A DNA stretch of 64,000 nt, from positions 248,001 through 312,000 of the forward strand of contig NZ_JAPPSQ010000002.1 of NCBI RefSeq assembly GCF_026652115.1, in the 5' to 3' direction. This DNA comes from Algoriphagus sp. PAP.12. GTDB taxonomy: Bacteria > Bacteroidota > Bacteroidia > Cytophagales > Cyclobacteriaceae. Every line of letters starts with the position of its first letter. Within the stretch, counting starts at the first letter, position 1. A program made the translations under genes and the position numbers. The notes beneath the pieces are model-generated. The model did no database searches, was not told where the DNA came from, and worked only from the letters and a program-made list of their open reading frames with translations. Of this stretch, positions 27,611 to 36,410 are shown in pieces.

Positions 27611-29824
27611 ATGAGCCAAGATCATAACAAAAAACAGTCTGTAGTATTTTTCTCAGATATCGTTGGATACACCCGTTTGATGGGTAAAGACGAAGATCGG
27701 GCTTTTGCTTTGATGAAAAAAAACTCGGAAATCCATACGGAGGTTCTCAGCAAATTCAGAGGTCAAATCATCAAAGAATTGGGAGATGGCATTTTGGCCA
27801 CATTTGAGACCGTCCCAGAAGCAATACAAGCCAGTATCGAAATCCAGAAGAAAGTCCAAAAAATGGATAATGATGTCCGTATCCGAATCGGACTTCATTG
27901 TGGAGAAATCATATTTGATCATGGAGATGTATTCGGTGATGCTGTAAACCTGACCTCACGAATACAAGGTATTGGTATCCCATCCTGTCTATTGATCTCA
28001 GAAAAGGTCCAAGAACTCATTCCAGAAGACTCTGAATTCAACACACTCAAGTTAGGCCCTTTTCATCTTAAAAACGTAGAACAAGCAGTACAGCTTTATG
28101 CTGTCACCAATAAACCTTGCGCTGTACCTAAGCGCTCTGAAATCATCCAAAACATCAATTACCAAGAGAAAACACCTTGGAAATTCTGGACAGTCCTGAG
28201 CATCACTTTTATTCTATTAGCTTATTTGATTTACTCGATCTTTTGGAATCAAAATATATGGGAAAAAGAAAAATCTGTGGCAGTTCTTCCTTTCAAAGAT
28301 ATCATAACTAATCCTGAGCATGAATTTTTTGCAGAAGCACTAACAGAAGACATCATCTCCCATGTTTCTAAAATTGAAAGCATTAAGGTCATTGATAAAA
28401 ACGCAGCTTATGAATTCGAAAACAAAGAATCGGATCTAGATTCCATTGCCGAAGTATTAGATGTATCTACAATATTAACTGGAACTGTCCAGTGGATTGG
28501 TGAAAGGATTCAAATCAATGTTCAACTGGTTGACCCAATAGAAAACAAAAATCTATGGACCGAGACCTATAATCGGGAAGTCCAGGACCTTTTCAAAGTT
28601 CAAACAGAGATTGCTTCCAAAATTGCCACTATTCTCAATAGCAAATTGAGCACTCAAGAGCGCAATCAAATATCAAAAGAGCAAACATCTAATTTTGAGG
28701 CCTATAGTCTATTTCTGAAGGGAAAAGAGTATTACGATTACTACGATGGCGACTCATTGGAGAAAGCTGTACAGCAATTCAAAAAAGCAATTGCACTGGA
28801 CCCAAATTATGCACAAGCTTATACAGGATTAGCAAGCTGTTATTCTCAATACGCATACTATGGCAAGAAAGGATCTTGGTTGGACTCCAGCTTATTGATT
28901 AGTGAAAAAGCACTCGAAATTGACCCATATCTTGAAGAGGCATATGCAGCCAGAGGTTCGGCTTATTATTACAAAGGCCAAATTGGCTTAGCTCAGATCT
29001 CATTTGAAAGAGCAAGGGCAAATAATCCAAATTTTAGCCCGGCAATTGGGAATCTTGCGACAGTCTACATGACTCAGGGAAAATTAGTCGAGGCAATTCA
29101 ACTCCAGGCAAAATCCGCATCATTGAATCCAACAAGATTTATTCCTATTCAAATCACAGGTTGGATCTATAGGATCCTAGATCAACCAGATAAAGCTATG
29201 GAATGGCTTGAAAGATCAAATTCTGTATATCCATCGGCTGTTACCAATGAACAAATGGCCTATGTCTATTTAGAAGAAGGAAACAAAGAGAAAGCATTAA
29301 AAGAAATAGATGAAATACTCAAAATTCAAAATGATACTTCTGGATATGGTTATATGTCGGCTGGTTACGTTGCCTTTTTCGCAAATGAAGTTGAATATGC
29401 CGAAGAGCTTTTAGAAAAATCGTTCAATAAAATCCCAGATAGTATGGACGATCCCTATTACTCTGCCCCTATCTTTCTAGCATATTGCTACAAAGTTTCC
29501 GGAAAAGATTCATTATATCAGGCCTTTGTCAATCATTCTTTGGAAATAAGACAACCTGCAAACCAAATTACAGATGATGACTCAAACCTTTGGTTTGACC
29601 TTGCTCAATTAGAAGCAATAAAAGGCGATAGAGCCAAAGCTCTATCTTATCTGAAAACTGCAATAAATTTTGGCTATAGGGATGATTTCAACATCCTTTT
29701 CAATCCAATTTTCAAAGACTGGATCACAGATCCTAAGATGATTTCATTGTTAAATGAAATTGATGAGAGTATAGTCGAAATGAATAAAAAACTTCAGACT
29801 ATCGACCTGCAACGAAATAGGTAA
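27611..29824 (+). CDS. Class III adenylate cyclase with TolB-like and TPR domains
   Basis: The 737-residue protein has an N-terminal cyclase domain (residues 8-170), one transmembrane helix (about 191-212), a TolB/FlgO-like domain starting VAVLPFKDI and TPR repeats to the C-terminus. Catalytic residues are complete: metal-binding Asp16 (FFSDIVGYT) and Asp59 (LGDG), adenine-selecting Lys55 and Asp106, and transition-state Asn113 and Arg117 (NLTSR). This pattern predicts cAMP synthesis from ATP, with an intact homodimeric site. The cyclase faces the cytoplasm and the TPR part the periplasm, suggesting an envelope sensor. The 3' end overlaps by 26 bases the 3' end of the convergent subtilase gene. 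Confidence 0.93.
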   Translation: MSQDHNKKQSVVFFSDIVGYTRLMGKDEDRAFALMKKNSEIHTEVLSKFRGQIIKELGDGILATFETVPEAIQASIEIQKKVQKMDNDVRIRIGLHCGEIIFDHGDVFGDAVNLTSRIQGIGIPSCLLISEKVQELIPEDSEFNTLKLGPFHLKNVEQAVQLYAVTNKPCAVPKRSEIIQNINYQEKTPWKFWTVLSITFILLAYLIYSIFWNQNIWEKEKSVAVLPFKDIITNPEHEFFAEALTEDIISHVSKIESIKVIDKNAAYEFENKESDLDSIAEVLDVSTILTGTVQWIGERIQINVQLVDPIENKNLWTETYNREVQDLFKVQTEIASKIATILNSKLSTQERNQISKEQTSNFEAYSLFLKGKEYYDYYDGDSLEKAVQQFKKAIALDPNYAQAYTGLASCYSQYAYYGKKGSWLDSSLLISEKALEIDPYLEEAYAARGSAYYYKGQIGLAQISFERARANNPNFSPAIGNLATVYMTQGKLVEAIQLQAKSASLNPTRFIPIQITGWIYRILDQPDKAMEWLERSNSVYPSAVTNEQMAYVYLEEGNKEKALKEIDEILKIQNDTSGYGYMSAGYVAFFANEVEYAEELLEKSFNKIPDSMDDPYYSAPIFLAYCYKVSGKDSLYQAFVNHSLEIRQPANQITDDDSNLWFDLAQLEAIKGDRAKALSYLKTAINFGYRDDFNILFNPIFKDWITDPKMISLLNEIDESIVEMNKKLQTIDLQRNR

Positions 29825-31022
29825 CACCTCCAAATTGGACAGAAACTCCCCGATTAGGGAGACCTCCTTTCGAATGGATCAATCCAGCCACAAGGGCACC
29901 AGCCATCGATGTACCAGACATTACATTGTAGCTATTCCTAGGAAATGTAGATACTAAGGCATTACCTGGAGCTACCCAATCGATTGGCGGAATTCCCATA
30001 TTTGAAAAAGCACTAAAACCACCAATCTCCCCACAACTGAAATCTACGGATGCTACGGTGACTACATTGGGTCCATTTATGCAACCCGGTAAGTTGGAAT
30101 TGGCAAAAGCTGTCTCATTCCCTGCGGACATTACCACAAAAACTCCCTTATTACCCAAATCCAATATTATATCTCTTAAAAAAGGTTCAGAATTCTCACA
30201 GTCCATAACCTCGGAAGCACCCAAACTCATCATTACCACATCCCCAGCAACACCAAATTTCTCAACATGATTTAAAGCCAAAACTAAGTCAGACCAATTC
30301 CCAAATCCATTCCTGTCCAATACTTTGATCGGAATAATCTCAGCTCCTGGAGACATCCCGGTTACTCCAGGATTTCCTCGTCCCATCCCAGCAGCTAATC
30401 CTGCACAATGGGTTCCATGCCCTGCAAAGTCCTCTAATGGGCTCTCGCCTGAGATAAATGATGCTGAAAAATTTGGATTCGTACTAACATTTAGATCTGT
30501 ATGAGTTCCTTCTACACCCGAATCAATAATCCAAATCGAAGATCTGGATGACCCAGTCGATGATCCTCCCATCAATGGGATTGCGCAGCTGGCTTTTATT
30601 GCAGGATCATATAACCAATCCCCAAAATTTTCACCTTGCATTCTAGGTCTGGTTCCCTGCATGCGGGGACGACTTTGCATTTGGAAGTCCTCAAGTACAG
30701 ATTGTACATTTGGGTCATTTCTTAGATTCGAAACCTCATTAGAATTCAGTGAAGCGACAAATCCCACAGCCCCATCTACAAACTTTTTTGCTTGACCTTG
30801 CTGTATATTCCTTTGCCTTAAAAACTGATCAAGTTTTGCTATTTTTTGATTCCTACTGGAAGCATTCGAATTAGCTTGCTGCCCTCTATTTGGATTCCTG
30901 ATTTGATTTTTCCTAATAGGCGCTTCAAAGCTATCCTTGAATACCACTACATAGTTTTTATTTTGTGCAAAAATCAGGGTTGACACCATGATCAACCCCA
31001 AAACTAACAGCATTTTTTTCAT
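29799..31022 (-). CDS. S8 (subtilisin) family serine protease, secreted
   Basis: The 407-residue protein has a signal peptide (MKKMLLVLGLIMVSTLIFAQ), an I9-like propeptide (about 21-115) and a subtilase domain. The triad is Asp167 (IIDSGVEGTH), His202 (GHGTHCAG) and Ser372 (SGTSMAGA), with oxyanion Asn302 (MSAGNET). Two copies of RPRMQG lie at residues 118-130, between propeptide and enzyme. The ATG at 31022 was chosen because it gives a standard signal; another ATG lies four codons upstream. It lies 69 bases after a paralogous lipoprotein protease in the same direction, so both are probably cotranscribed. The substrate is unknown. Confidence 0.93.
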   Translation of the reverse strand: MKKMLLVLGLIMVSTLIFAQNKNYVVVFKDSFEAPIRKNQIRNPNRGQQANSNASSRNQKIAKLDQFLRQRNIQQGQAKKFVDGAVGFVASLNSNEVSNLRNDPNVQSVLEDFQMQSRPRMQGTRPRMQGENFGDWLYDPAIKASCAIPLMGGSSTGSSRSSIWIIDSGVEGTHTDLNVSTNPNFSASFISGESPLEDFAGHGTHCAGLAAGMGRGNPGVTGMSPGAEIIPIKVLDRNGFGNWSDLVLALNHVEKFGVAGDVVMMSLGASEVMDCENSEPFLRDIILDLGNKGVFVVMSAGNETAFANSNLPGCINGPNVVTVASVDFSCGEIGGFSAFSNMGIPPIDWVAPGNALVSTFPRNSYNVMSGTSMAGALVAGLIHSKGGLPNRGVSVQFGGVTYFVAGR

Positions 31023-31091
31023 TATGATCAGCATTAAGTCGTATTCAACTTAATTATAATCATCAAAAAATCCAATAGTTACTTAGAAAAA

Positions 31092-32447
31092 TTAAAAGTT
31101 AATTTTCCCTATTTTATAAATAGGGTCTGGTCCACCTGTTCCGTCATTTCCCCTCCTTGTATACCCGAGAATACCTACCTCTTGATTATGGTATAAAATA
31201 CCAGAAAATATAGCCGCCGAAATAGATGTACCCGAAACAACAACATATTTTCCTCCAGGTGCTGTTGTAAATATTTGTTCCCCCGGTTCCAAATAATCTA
31301 TCGAGGGGATTCCATAATTTGAAAAACTTGAAAACCAATAAGTTCCCATTAATGGCATTTCTATAGATCCAATAGTATAGGTCTGCGCTTCGATTCCTGA
31401 TTGAGAACTGCTTAAGTTTACACATCCCAGAAAGTTAGTTGTGGATGAATTCCCATCATTTCCCGCAGACATTACAATGGATATTCCTTTACCCACCAAG
31501 CTGGCCAAAAATGAAAGTATTGGTCCGTTATTACATGGTGCTGATTTTAAATCATACCCCAAACTTAAATTGACTATATCTCTTTGAGTACCGTATTGAT
31601 AAACATATTCAAGGGCTGATTTCATCAAGGAGGTATTTGACTTCCCCTTTTTATCAAAGACTTTGAGTGACACCATTTTAGCTCCAGGATACACTCCATT
31701 CACACCATACCCTTCTTCAAATTCTGGCTCACTAGATGCAATTCCACCTATCACACCTGCCAAAAAAGTCCCATGTCCAATACTATCAATAAATGGATTT
31801 TTGCCGCTGTTCGCAAAATCTTTTGATAAAGTATCTTCTGGAAAAAATATATTAATATCCTGATGAGATGAATCTATTCCAGTATCGATTATCCATACTC
31901 TGTGACTCGGATTATCTCCTTGTGGCTCTCCCCCGCCTATTCGCTGAACCATGATACTTGATTTTCCAATCGAATCATACCTCATCTGTTCCTGCATCTG
32001 TGGCCTCTTGGCTTGTTCCAAATACTCAGTCTGCATGATCGGACGCTTGGCTTGGATTTCAATACTCTGAGTTAGTTCGTATTCAGAGCTATAAGGACTA
32101 TTTATTAACTTATTTAATTGATCCAATTTCAAGCCCTTTAAGTAAACAGATACTTCAACTAAAACTCGAATTTGATCATCAGAAACATTTATTGAACTAT
32201 CAATTCTTTTTATGTATTTCCTTATTGAATCCTTTTTTTGCAAGATTTTTTGGTTGCACTTTGAGTCAGCAAAGCCATTTTGACAATCATCATTTTCTGT
32301 AATTACTTTAAAGCCTGAATTTGACTTAAAAACCATTTCATAGTCATAAAGTAGTTCATCTGGAAGACTAACTTGACTTATCCCTGATTGACCTTTACAC
32401 GAGAATAGTACAAAACTAACGCAGAATGAAAGAAACAAAGTTTTCAT
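31092..32447 (-). CDS. S8 (subtilisin) family serine protease, lipoprotein
   Basis: The 451-residue protein is a paralogue of the adjacent secreted subtilase but carries a lipoprotein signal (lipobox LFSC, Cys17). The triad is Asp188 (IIDTGIDSSH), His225 (GHGTFLAG) and Ser408 (SGTSISAA), with oxyanion Asn330 (MSAGND). Two RPxMQ motifs (RPIMQ at 135, RPQMQ at 148) sit before the catalytic domain, as in its neighbour. The ATG at 32447 was chosen; an upstream in-frame TTG adds no signal-like sequence. The Cys17 anchor suggests attachment to the membrane surface. The second catalytic-motif residue is Phe rather than His (GHGTF), which is tolerated in subtilases. Confidence 0.9.
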   Translation of the reverse strand: MKTLFLSFCVSFVLFSCKGQSGISQVSLPDELLYDYEMVFKSNSGFKVITENDDCQNGFADSKCNQKILQKKDSIRKYIKRIDSSINVSDDQIRVLVEVSVYLKGLKLDQLNKLINSPYSSEYELTQSIEIQAKRPIMQTEYLEQAKRPQMQEQMRYDSIGKSSIMVQRIGGGEPQGDNPSHRVWIIDTGIDSSHQDINIFFPEDTLSKDFANSGKNPFIDSIGHGTFLAGVIGGIASSEPEFEEGYGVNGVYPGAKMVSLKVFDKKGKSNTSLMKSALEYVYQYGTQRDIVNLSLGYDLKSAPCNNGPILSFLASLVGKGISIVMSAGNDGNSSTTNFLGCVNLSSSQSGIEAQTYTIGSIEMPLMGTYWFSSFSNYGIPSIDYLEPGEQIFTTAPGGKYVVVSGTSISAAIFSGILYHNQEVGILGYTRRGNDGTGGPDPIYKIGKINF

Positions 32448-32557
32448 ATATTCAAAAGTTAAATGTTTAAAAATCAATTATTTAAAAGCTAATGAATATA
32501 CAAAAAATCTAATTAGAATTCTTTAAAAAGCACAAAAACAACCCTTATAGTCCAATA

Positions 32558-33442
32558 TTAATTTTCAGGTTTTGATAGCATTTCTCGGTATTGGCCCAAT
32601 TTTGCTTTAATCTCATCATCCAATTCAGGTTCTTGAATACCTTCTAATTTCATCATGGTCTCGTAGATGACTTTTGCTACCAAAACTCTTGCAGCCTCTT
32701 TATCATCCGATGGGATAATGTACCAAGGAGCATATGGTGTGGAGGTCTCTTTGATAGCTTCCTCATAGCATTCCTGATACTTGTCCCAAAGCGCTCTTTC
32801 TTTTAAGTCTCCAGGCGAAAACTTCCAATTATGCTTTTCATTCTCCAACCTTCGAAGCAATCTGTTTCTCTGCTCTTCTTTACTGAGATGTAAAAAGAAT
32901 TTGAGAATTACCGTTCCATTTTCAGATACGTGCTTTTCAAAATTTCGAATCTGCTCAAATCGCTGAGTCCAGAATTCCGGAGTGATGTCTTCTACAGAAT
33001 CTATCCCTGGAATATTTTCTGCCATGATATATTCTGGATGTACACGAGTCACTAGGACATTTTCATAGTGAGTTCTATTGAAAACCGCATATTTTCCTCT
33101 TGCTGGCAACGCTATGTAATGCCTCCAAAGATAATCGTGCTTCAATTCTAATGAGGTTGGAGTTTTAAAACTATGGACAACCACTCCTCTTGGATTAAAT
33201 TCCTGGAATACTTCTCTAATCAAACTGTCTTTTCCGGCTGTATCCATGCCTTGCAAACAGATTAATACGCCGTACTTGCCATGCGCATACATGGTATCTT
33301 GATGTTCGCTTAGTGCTTCTCTCAGATCATTTAATTCCTTTTTTTTCTTTTTTTCTGAAGCATCAAGGTCTAAGTAGGTAGGCCTTTCTGATAGTTTGAC
33401 AGTAGTATTAGCGAGAAGAGTTTTTATTTCCACTTTTTTCAT
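32558..33442 (-). CDS. Polyphosphate kinase 2 family protein
   Basis: The 294-residue cytoplasmic protein is a single PPK2 domain, which transfers phosphate between polyphosphate and nucleotides. It shows the P-loop GMDTAGKDSLIREVF (Walker A), PRGVVVHSFKTPTSLE, the Walker B/lid region RGKYAVFNRTHYENVLV and the basic segment LRRLENEKHNWKFSPGDL. The single-domain length fits PPK2 class I or III; whether it prefers AMP, ADP or GDP cannot be read here. The ATG at 33442 was chosen over a TTG seven codons upstream. It is divergent from the NagX-like gene across 94 bases. Confidence 0.92.
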   Translation of the reverse strand: MKKVEIKTLLANTTVKLSERPTYLDLDASEKKKKKELNDLREALSEHQDTMYAHGKYGVLICLQGMDTAGKDSLIREVFQEFNPRGVVVHSFKTPTSLELKHDYLWRHYIALPARGKYAVFNRTHYENVLVTRVHPEYIMAENIPGIDSVEDITPEFWTQRFEQIRNFEKHVSENGTVILKFFLHLSKEEQRNRLLRRLENEKHNWKFSPGDLKERALWDKYQECYEEAIKETSTPYAPWYIIPSDDKEAARVLVAKVIYETMMKLEGIQEPELDDEIKAKLGQYREMLSKPEN

Positions 33443-33536
33443 AAGTAATCTATTCGATGGCAATTTGAATTGAAAACAAGATAATATTTTATCTTCAAGA
33501 CTTTAGAAGTAAAAAACTAATTACAAACCACCAATA

Positions 33537-34670
33537 ATGACACAAATCCCTATCAGGTCAGGCCTAGGTAATCGCTACCTTGCTTTAGACGTCCTGCGAG
33601 GAATGACTATTGCATTTATGATTATAGTCAATACTCCGGGTTCTTGGGCCAACCTTTACGCACCCTTAGCCCACGCCCATTGGCATGGCTTCACCCCAAC
33701 AGACCTAGTTTTCCCTACATTCCTATTTGTGGTAGGTAATGCTATGAGTTTTGCGATGAAAAAGCTCAATGAGATGGAAAGCTCACAGTTTTTCAAGAAA
33801 GTTGGAAAACGTACCCTTCTTATTTTCTTGATTGGATGGTTATTGAATGCCTTCCCTTTCTTTGACTATAATGAAGCCGGTGAAATGGTCTTCAAAAATC
33901 TAGCAGAAGTTCGTCTTCTAGGCGTATTACAGCGAATTGCATTGGCGTATTTCTTCGCTGCGCTTATTCTTTATTATGGCAAAGAAAAAGGTGGATGGAT
34001 ATTCTCAGGAATTGCTCTTCTGGGTTATTGGGCGATTATGGCTTTGTTTGGAGACTATACATTGGAGGGAAATGCAGCGATCAAACTGGATAAAATCCTA
34101 ATCGGTGAACCTCGCATGTATATGGGAGAAGGACTTCCATTTGACCCTGAAGGCATATTAAGTACACTCACATCCATTGTCAATGTAATTGCCGGCTATC
34201 TAGCGGGAAAATACATCCAGAAGAAAGGAAATACCGCCCAGACGGTTAGAATGCTTTTGGTTACTGGAGTAGTTTTGATCGCAGGCAGCTATTTATGGGA
34301 CGTAGTTTTTCCTATCAACAAAAAGATTTGGACTAGTCCTTATGTGTTATTAACCGTGGGTTGGGACTTGATCATTCTTTCTATTTTGATCTTCTTTATT
34401 GAGGTCAAAGATTTCAAAGGCTGGACTTATTTCTTTCAGGTCTTCGGTCGAAACCCATTGATGCTTTACATCATGGCTGATTTGGTCATTACAGCTGCTT
34501 CAATGATCAGTATTGGTGATACTACCTTAAGAGGAGCTATTTATGCAAGTTTGTATACCTCATGGCTAAGTCCAAAATTAGCTTCATTCTTATTCGCAAT
34601 AAGCTATATGCTGGTTATCTGGCTTATTGGACTTTGGATGGACAAAAAGAAAATCTATGTAAAAGTCTAA
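33537..34670 (+). CDS. Heparan-alpha-glucosaminide acetyltransferase-like membrane protein (NagX-like)
   Basis: The 377-residue protein has about ten transmembrane segments and opens with the conserved LALDVLRGMTIAFMIIVNTP, then AHWHGFTPTDLVFPTFLFVV. This pattern belongs to the HGSNAT/NagX (DUF1624/DUF5009) family. Human HGSNAT acetylates glucosamine across the lysosomal membrane using acetyl-CoA. Bacterial members are found in amino-sugar clusters but no such cluster is present here. The His in HWHGF is the position linked to acetyl transfer. A transport or acetylation role in the inner membrane is inferred. A strong hairpin lies between it and the next gene. Confidence 0.88.
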   Translation: MTQIPIRSGLGNRYLALDVLRGMTIAFMIIVNTPGSWANLYAPLAHAHWHGFTPTDLVFPTFLFVVGNAMSFAMKKLNEMESSQFFKKVGKRTLLIFLIGWLLNAFPFFDYNEAGEMVFKNLAEVRLLGVLQRIALAYFFAALILYYGKEKGGWIFSGIALLGYWAIMALFGDYTLEGNAAIKLDKILIGEPRMYMGEGLPFDPEGILSTLTSIVNVIAGYLAGKYIQKKGNTAQTVRMLLVTGVVLIAGSYLWDVVFPINKKIWTSPYVLLTVGWDLIILSILIFFIEVKDFKGWTYFFQVFGRNPLMLYIMADLVITAASMISIGDTTLRGAIYASLYTSWLSPKLASFLFAISYMLVIWLIGLWMDKKKIYVKV

Positions 34671-34689
34671 AGCACAACCGATTGATTTT

Positions 34690-34747
34690 AAGCTTTTGAA
34701 GTAATTGATTATCTTATTGAATAATTTTTACTTCAAAAGCTTTTTTT
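34690..34747 (+). terminator. Terminator-like hairpin directly before the next start codon
   Basis: AAGCTTTTGAAGTAA (34690-34704) and TTACTTCAAAAGCTT (34728-34742) form a perfect 15-bp stem with a 23-base loop, followed by TTTTT. The T-run ends at the base before the ATG of the downstream gene, so the hairpin either ends the NagX-like transcript or blocks the next gene's ribosome site. Confidence 0.8.
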
Positions 34748-36313
34748 ATGGACTTAACTTTTGGTGTTTACAACGTAGAGTGGATGAGAGATCTTTTCGA
34801 TCTTGATGGAATTCCACGAATGACACATCAGGAAAAAGAACGAAGCCAACAGCTGGCCGAAGTCATTCAGACAATTGACCCTGATTTTTTAGGAATAGTT
34901 GAAGGTCCAAATACGCTGGTGGACCAAAGCAAAACAGCTAGTCAGCAATTGGTCACCTGGACTCAACAATTCATTCCCGATTCCAATTACCAAGCTATCC
35001 ATGGCTTCCCCTCTCCTGGCCAACAAGAGCTCTGTGCCATTTATAAACCTGACAAAGTAAAAGTTCTTTTCACACCTGAAAATGATGAAAAGAAGAGCTT
35101 CAAAGAACCATTCTTAGTGGATACCACCAACCGTTTAATTCATGAGCAATACAAGCATTATCGCCCACCTTTGGAATTGAGTATTCTAGACTTAAATGAT
35201 CAATTGATTTCAAGAGTTATTGTGGCACACACCAAATCAAAAGGGATTTTTGACCGAGTTGATTATGCACGCTTTGAGCAGCTGTCAGCGAGGGATCGAC
35301 TAAGACTATTTGCCGAATGTACCCATATCAGATCCCGCTGTGATGATTACCTTGAAAAAGGCCAACCTGTGATCGTCATGGGAGATATCAATGATGGTTT
35401 TGAATTGGATTTCTATGAAAATAAATTCAGCAAAAGTGCAGTAGAAATCCTTTTGGGTGATCCTTGGAAACCTGAGTGGATTTTAAAATCAGTACTACCC
35501 AAACCCAAGCTGAATTCTTATGGTTGGGTTCCCAACTCGGGAAGATTTAGAGACAGAATCACCGGTGACGAATTCAATGTATTGATCGACCATATTTTGG
35601 GTAGTCAAACTCTCAATTTTAGTAATGGCAAAGTTTGGAATCCTTATACCGAAAAGAACGATCCGGAAATCCAGGCAATTTCAAATTCACTAAAAAAAGG
35701 ATCAGATCATTTCCCTATTTCAGTTACCTTAAGCATTTATTCAACCCAAAATAGTATGGATGCAGCAGCTCAAACCATGATAGCCAATCTGGAAAAAAAC
35801 ACCGGCAAAAGCCTCGACGAATGGGTATCCATTGTCAAAAAGGAAAACTTCCAAAAGCATGGAGAGATTTTGAAATTCCTAAAAGCAGATCATGGATTTA
35901 CTCATGGGTTTGCCAATTTGGTCGCTCATAAAACCCTGAAATCAGATGCGGGATCCGTTTCTGATACGGATGAATTAATCACCAAACAATATAAAGGAAA
36001 AGAGCACTTTTTACCCCTTTTCGAAAAATTGAAAAAGGAGATTTCAGCTTTTGGAAAAGATGTGGAATTTGCCCCAAAAAACGCCTATGTGAGTGTTCGT
36101 AGAAAGAAACAATTTGCGCTTCTCATTCCCGCTACAAAGACAAGATATGAAGTTGGAGTCAATCTGAAAGGAGAAGAACCCTCCGGCATTTTGGAAATAG
36201 ACACCAAATCCAATGGGATGGTCAGTCATAGAATCATGATCGTCAATCCTGAAGAACAATATTGGAGGGAAACTATCGATTGGCTCAAAAAAGCCTATGA
36301 TGCTGCTGGATAA
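34748..36313 (+). CDS. Endonuclease/exonuclease/phosphatase domain fused to DUF4287 and DUF5655
   Basis: The 521-residue protein has three parts. Residues 1-335 form an endonuclease/exonuclease/phosphatase fold, with FGVYNVEWMRD, FLGIVEGPN (Glu), VIVMGDINDGF (Asp, Asn) and the terminal GSDHFPISV (Asp-His). Residues about 340-405 match DUF4287, with NTGKSLDEWVSIVKKE and HGFTHGFANLVAHK. Residues about 415-520 match DUF5655, with AYVSVRRKKQFALLIPATK. No signal peptide is seen. The usual DUF4287-DUF5655 protein is a separate small protein, so this fusion is unusual. The nuclease or phosphatase substrate is unknown. The start codon follows directly on the T-run of the preceding hairpin. Confidence 0.85.
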   Translation: MDLTFGVYNVEWMRDLFDLDGIPRMTHQEKERSQQLAEVIQTIDPDFLGIVEGPNTLVDQSKTASQQLVTWTQQFIPDSNYQAIHGFPSPGQQELCAIYKPDKVKVLFTPENDEKKSFKEPFLVDTTNRLIHEQYKHYRPPLELSILDLNDQLISRVIVAHTKSKGIFDRVDYARFEQLSARDRLRLFAECTHIRSRCDDYLEKGQPVIVMGDINDGFELDFYENKFSKSAVEILLGDPWKPEWILKSVLPKPKLNSYGWVPNSGRFRDRITGDEFNVLIDHILGSQTLNFSNGKVWNPYTEKNDPEIQAISNSLKKGSDHFPISVTLSIYSTQNSMDAAAQTMIANLEKNTGKSLDEWVSIVKKENFQKHGEILKFLKADHGFTHGFANLVAHKTLKSDAGSVSDTDELITKQYKGKEHFLPLFEKLKKEISAFGKDVEFAPKNAYVSVRRKKQFALLIPATKTRYEVGVNLKGEEPSGILEIDTKSNGMVSHRIMIVNPEEQYWRETIDWLKKAYDAAG

Positions 36314-36410
36314 ATAATACCATCTACAAAAACACACCACATTCGGTCAATTTCGAGGATGTATTCTTAGGTATTTGGGGATAAATTGTCTTAAAATTGA
36401 ACCTCGACCT

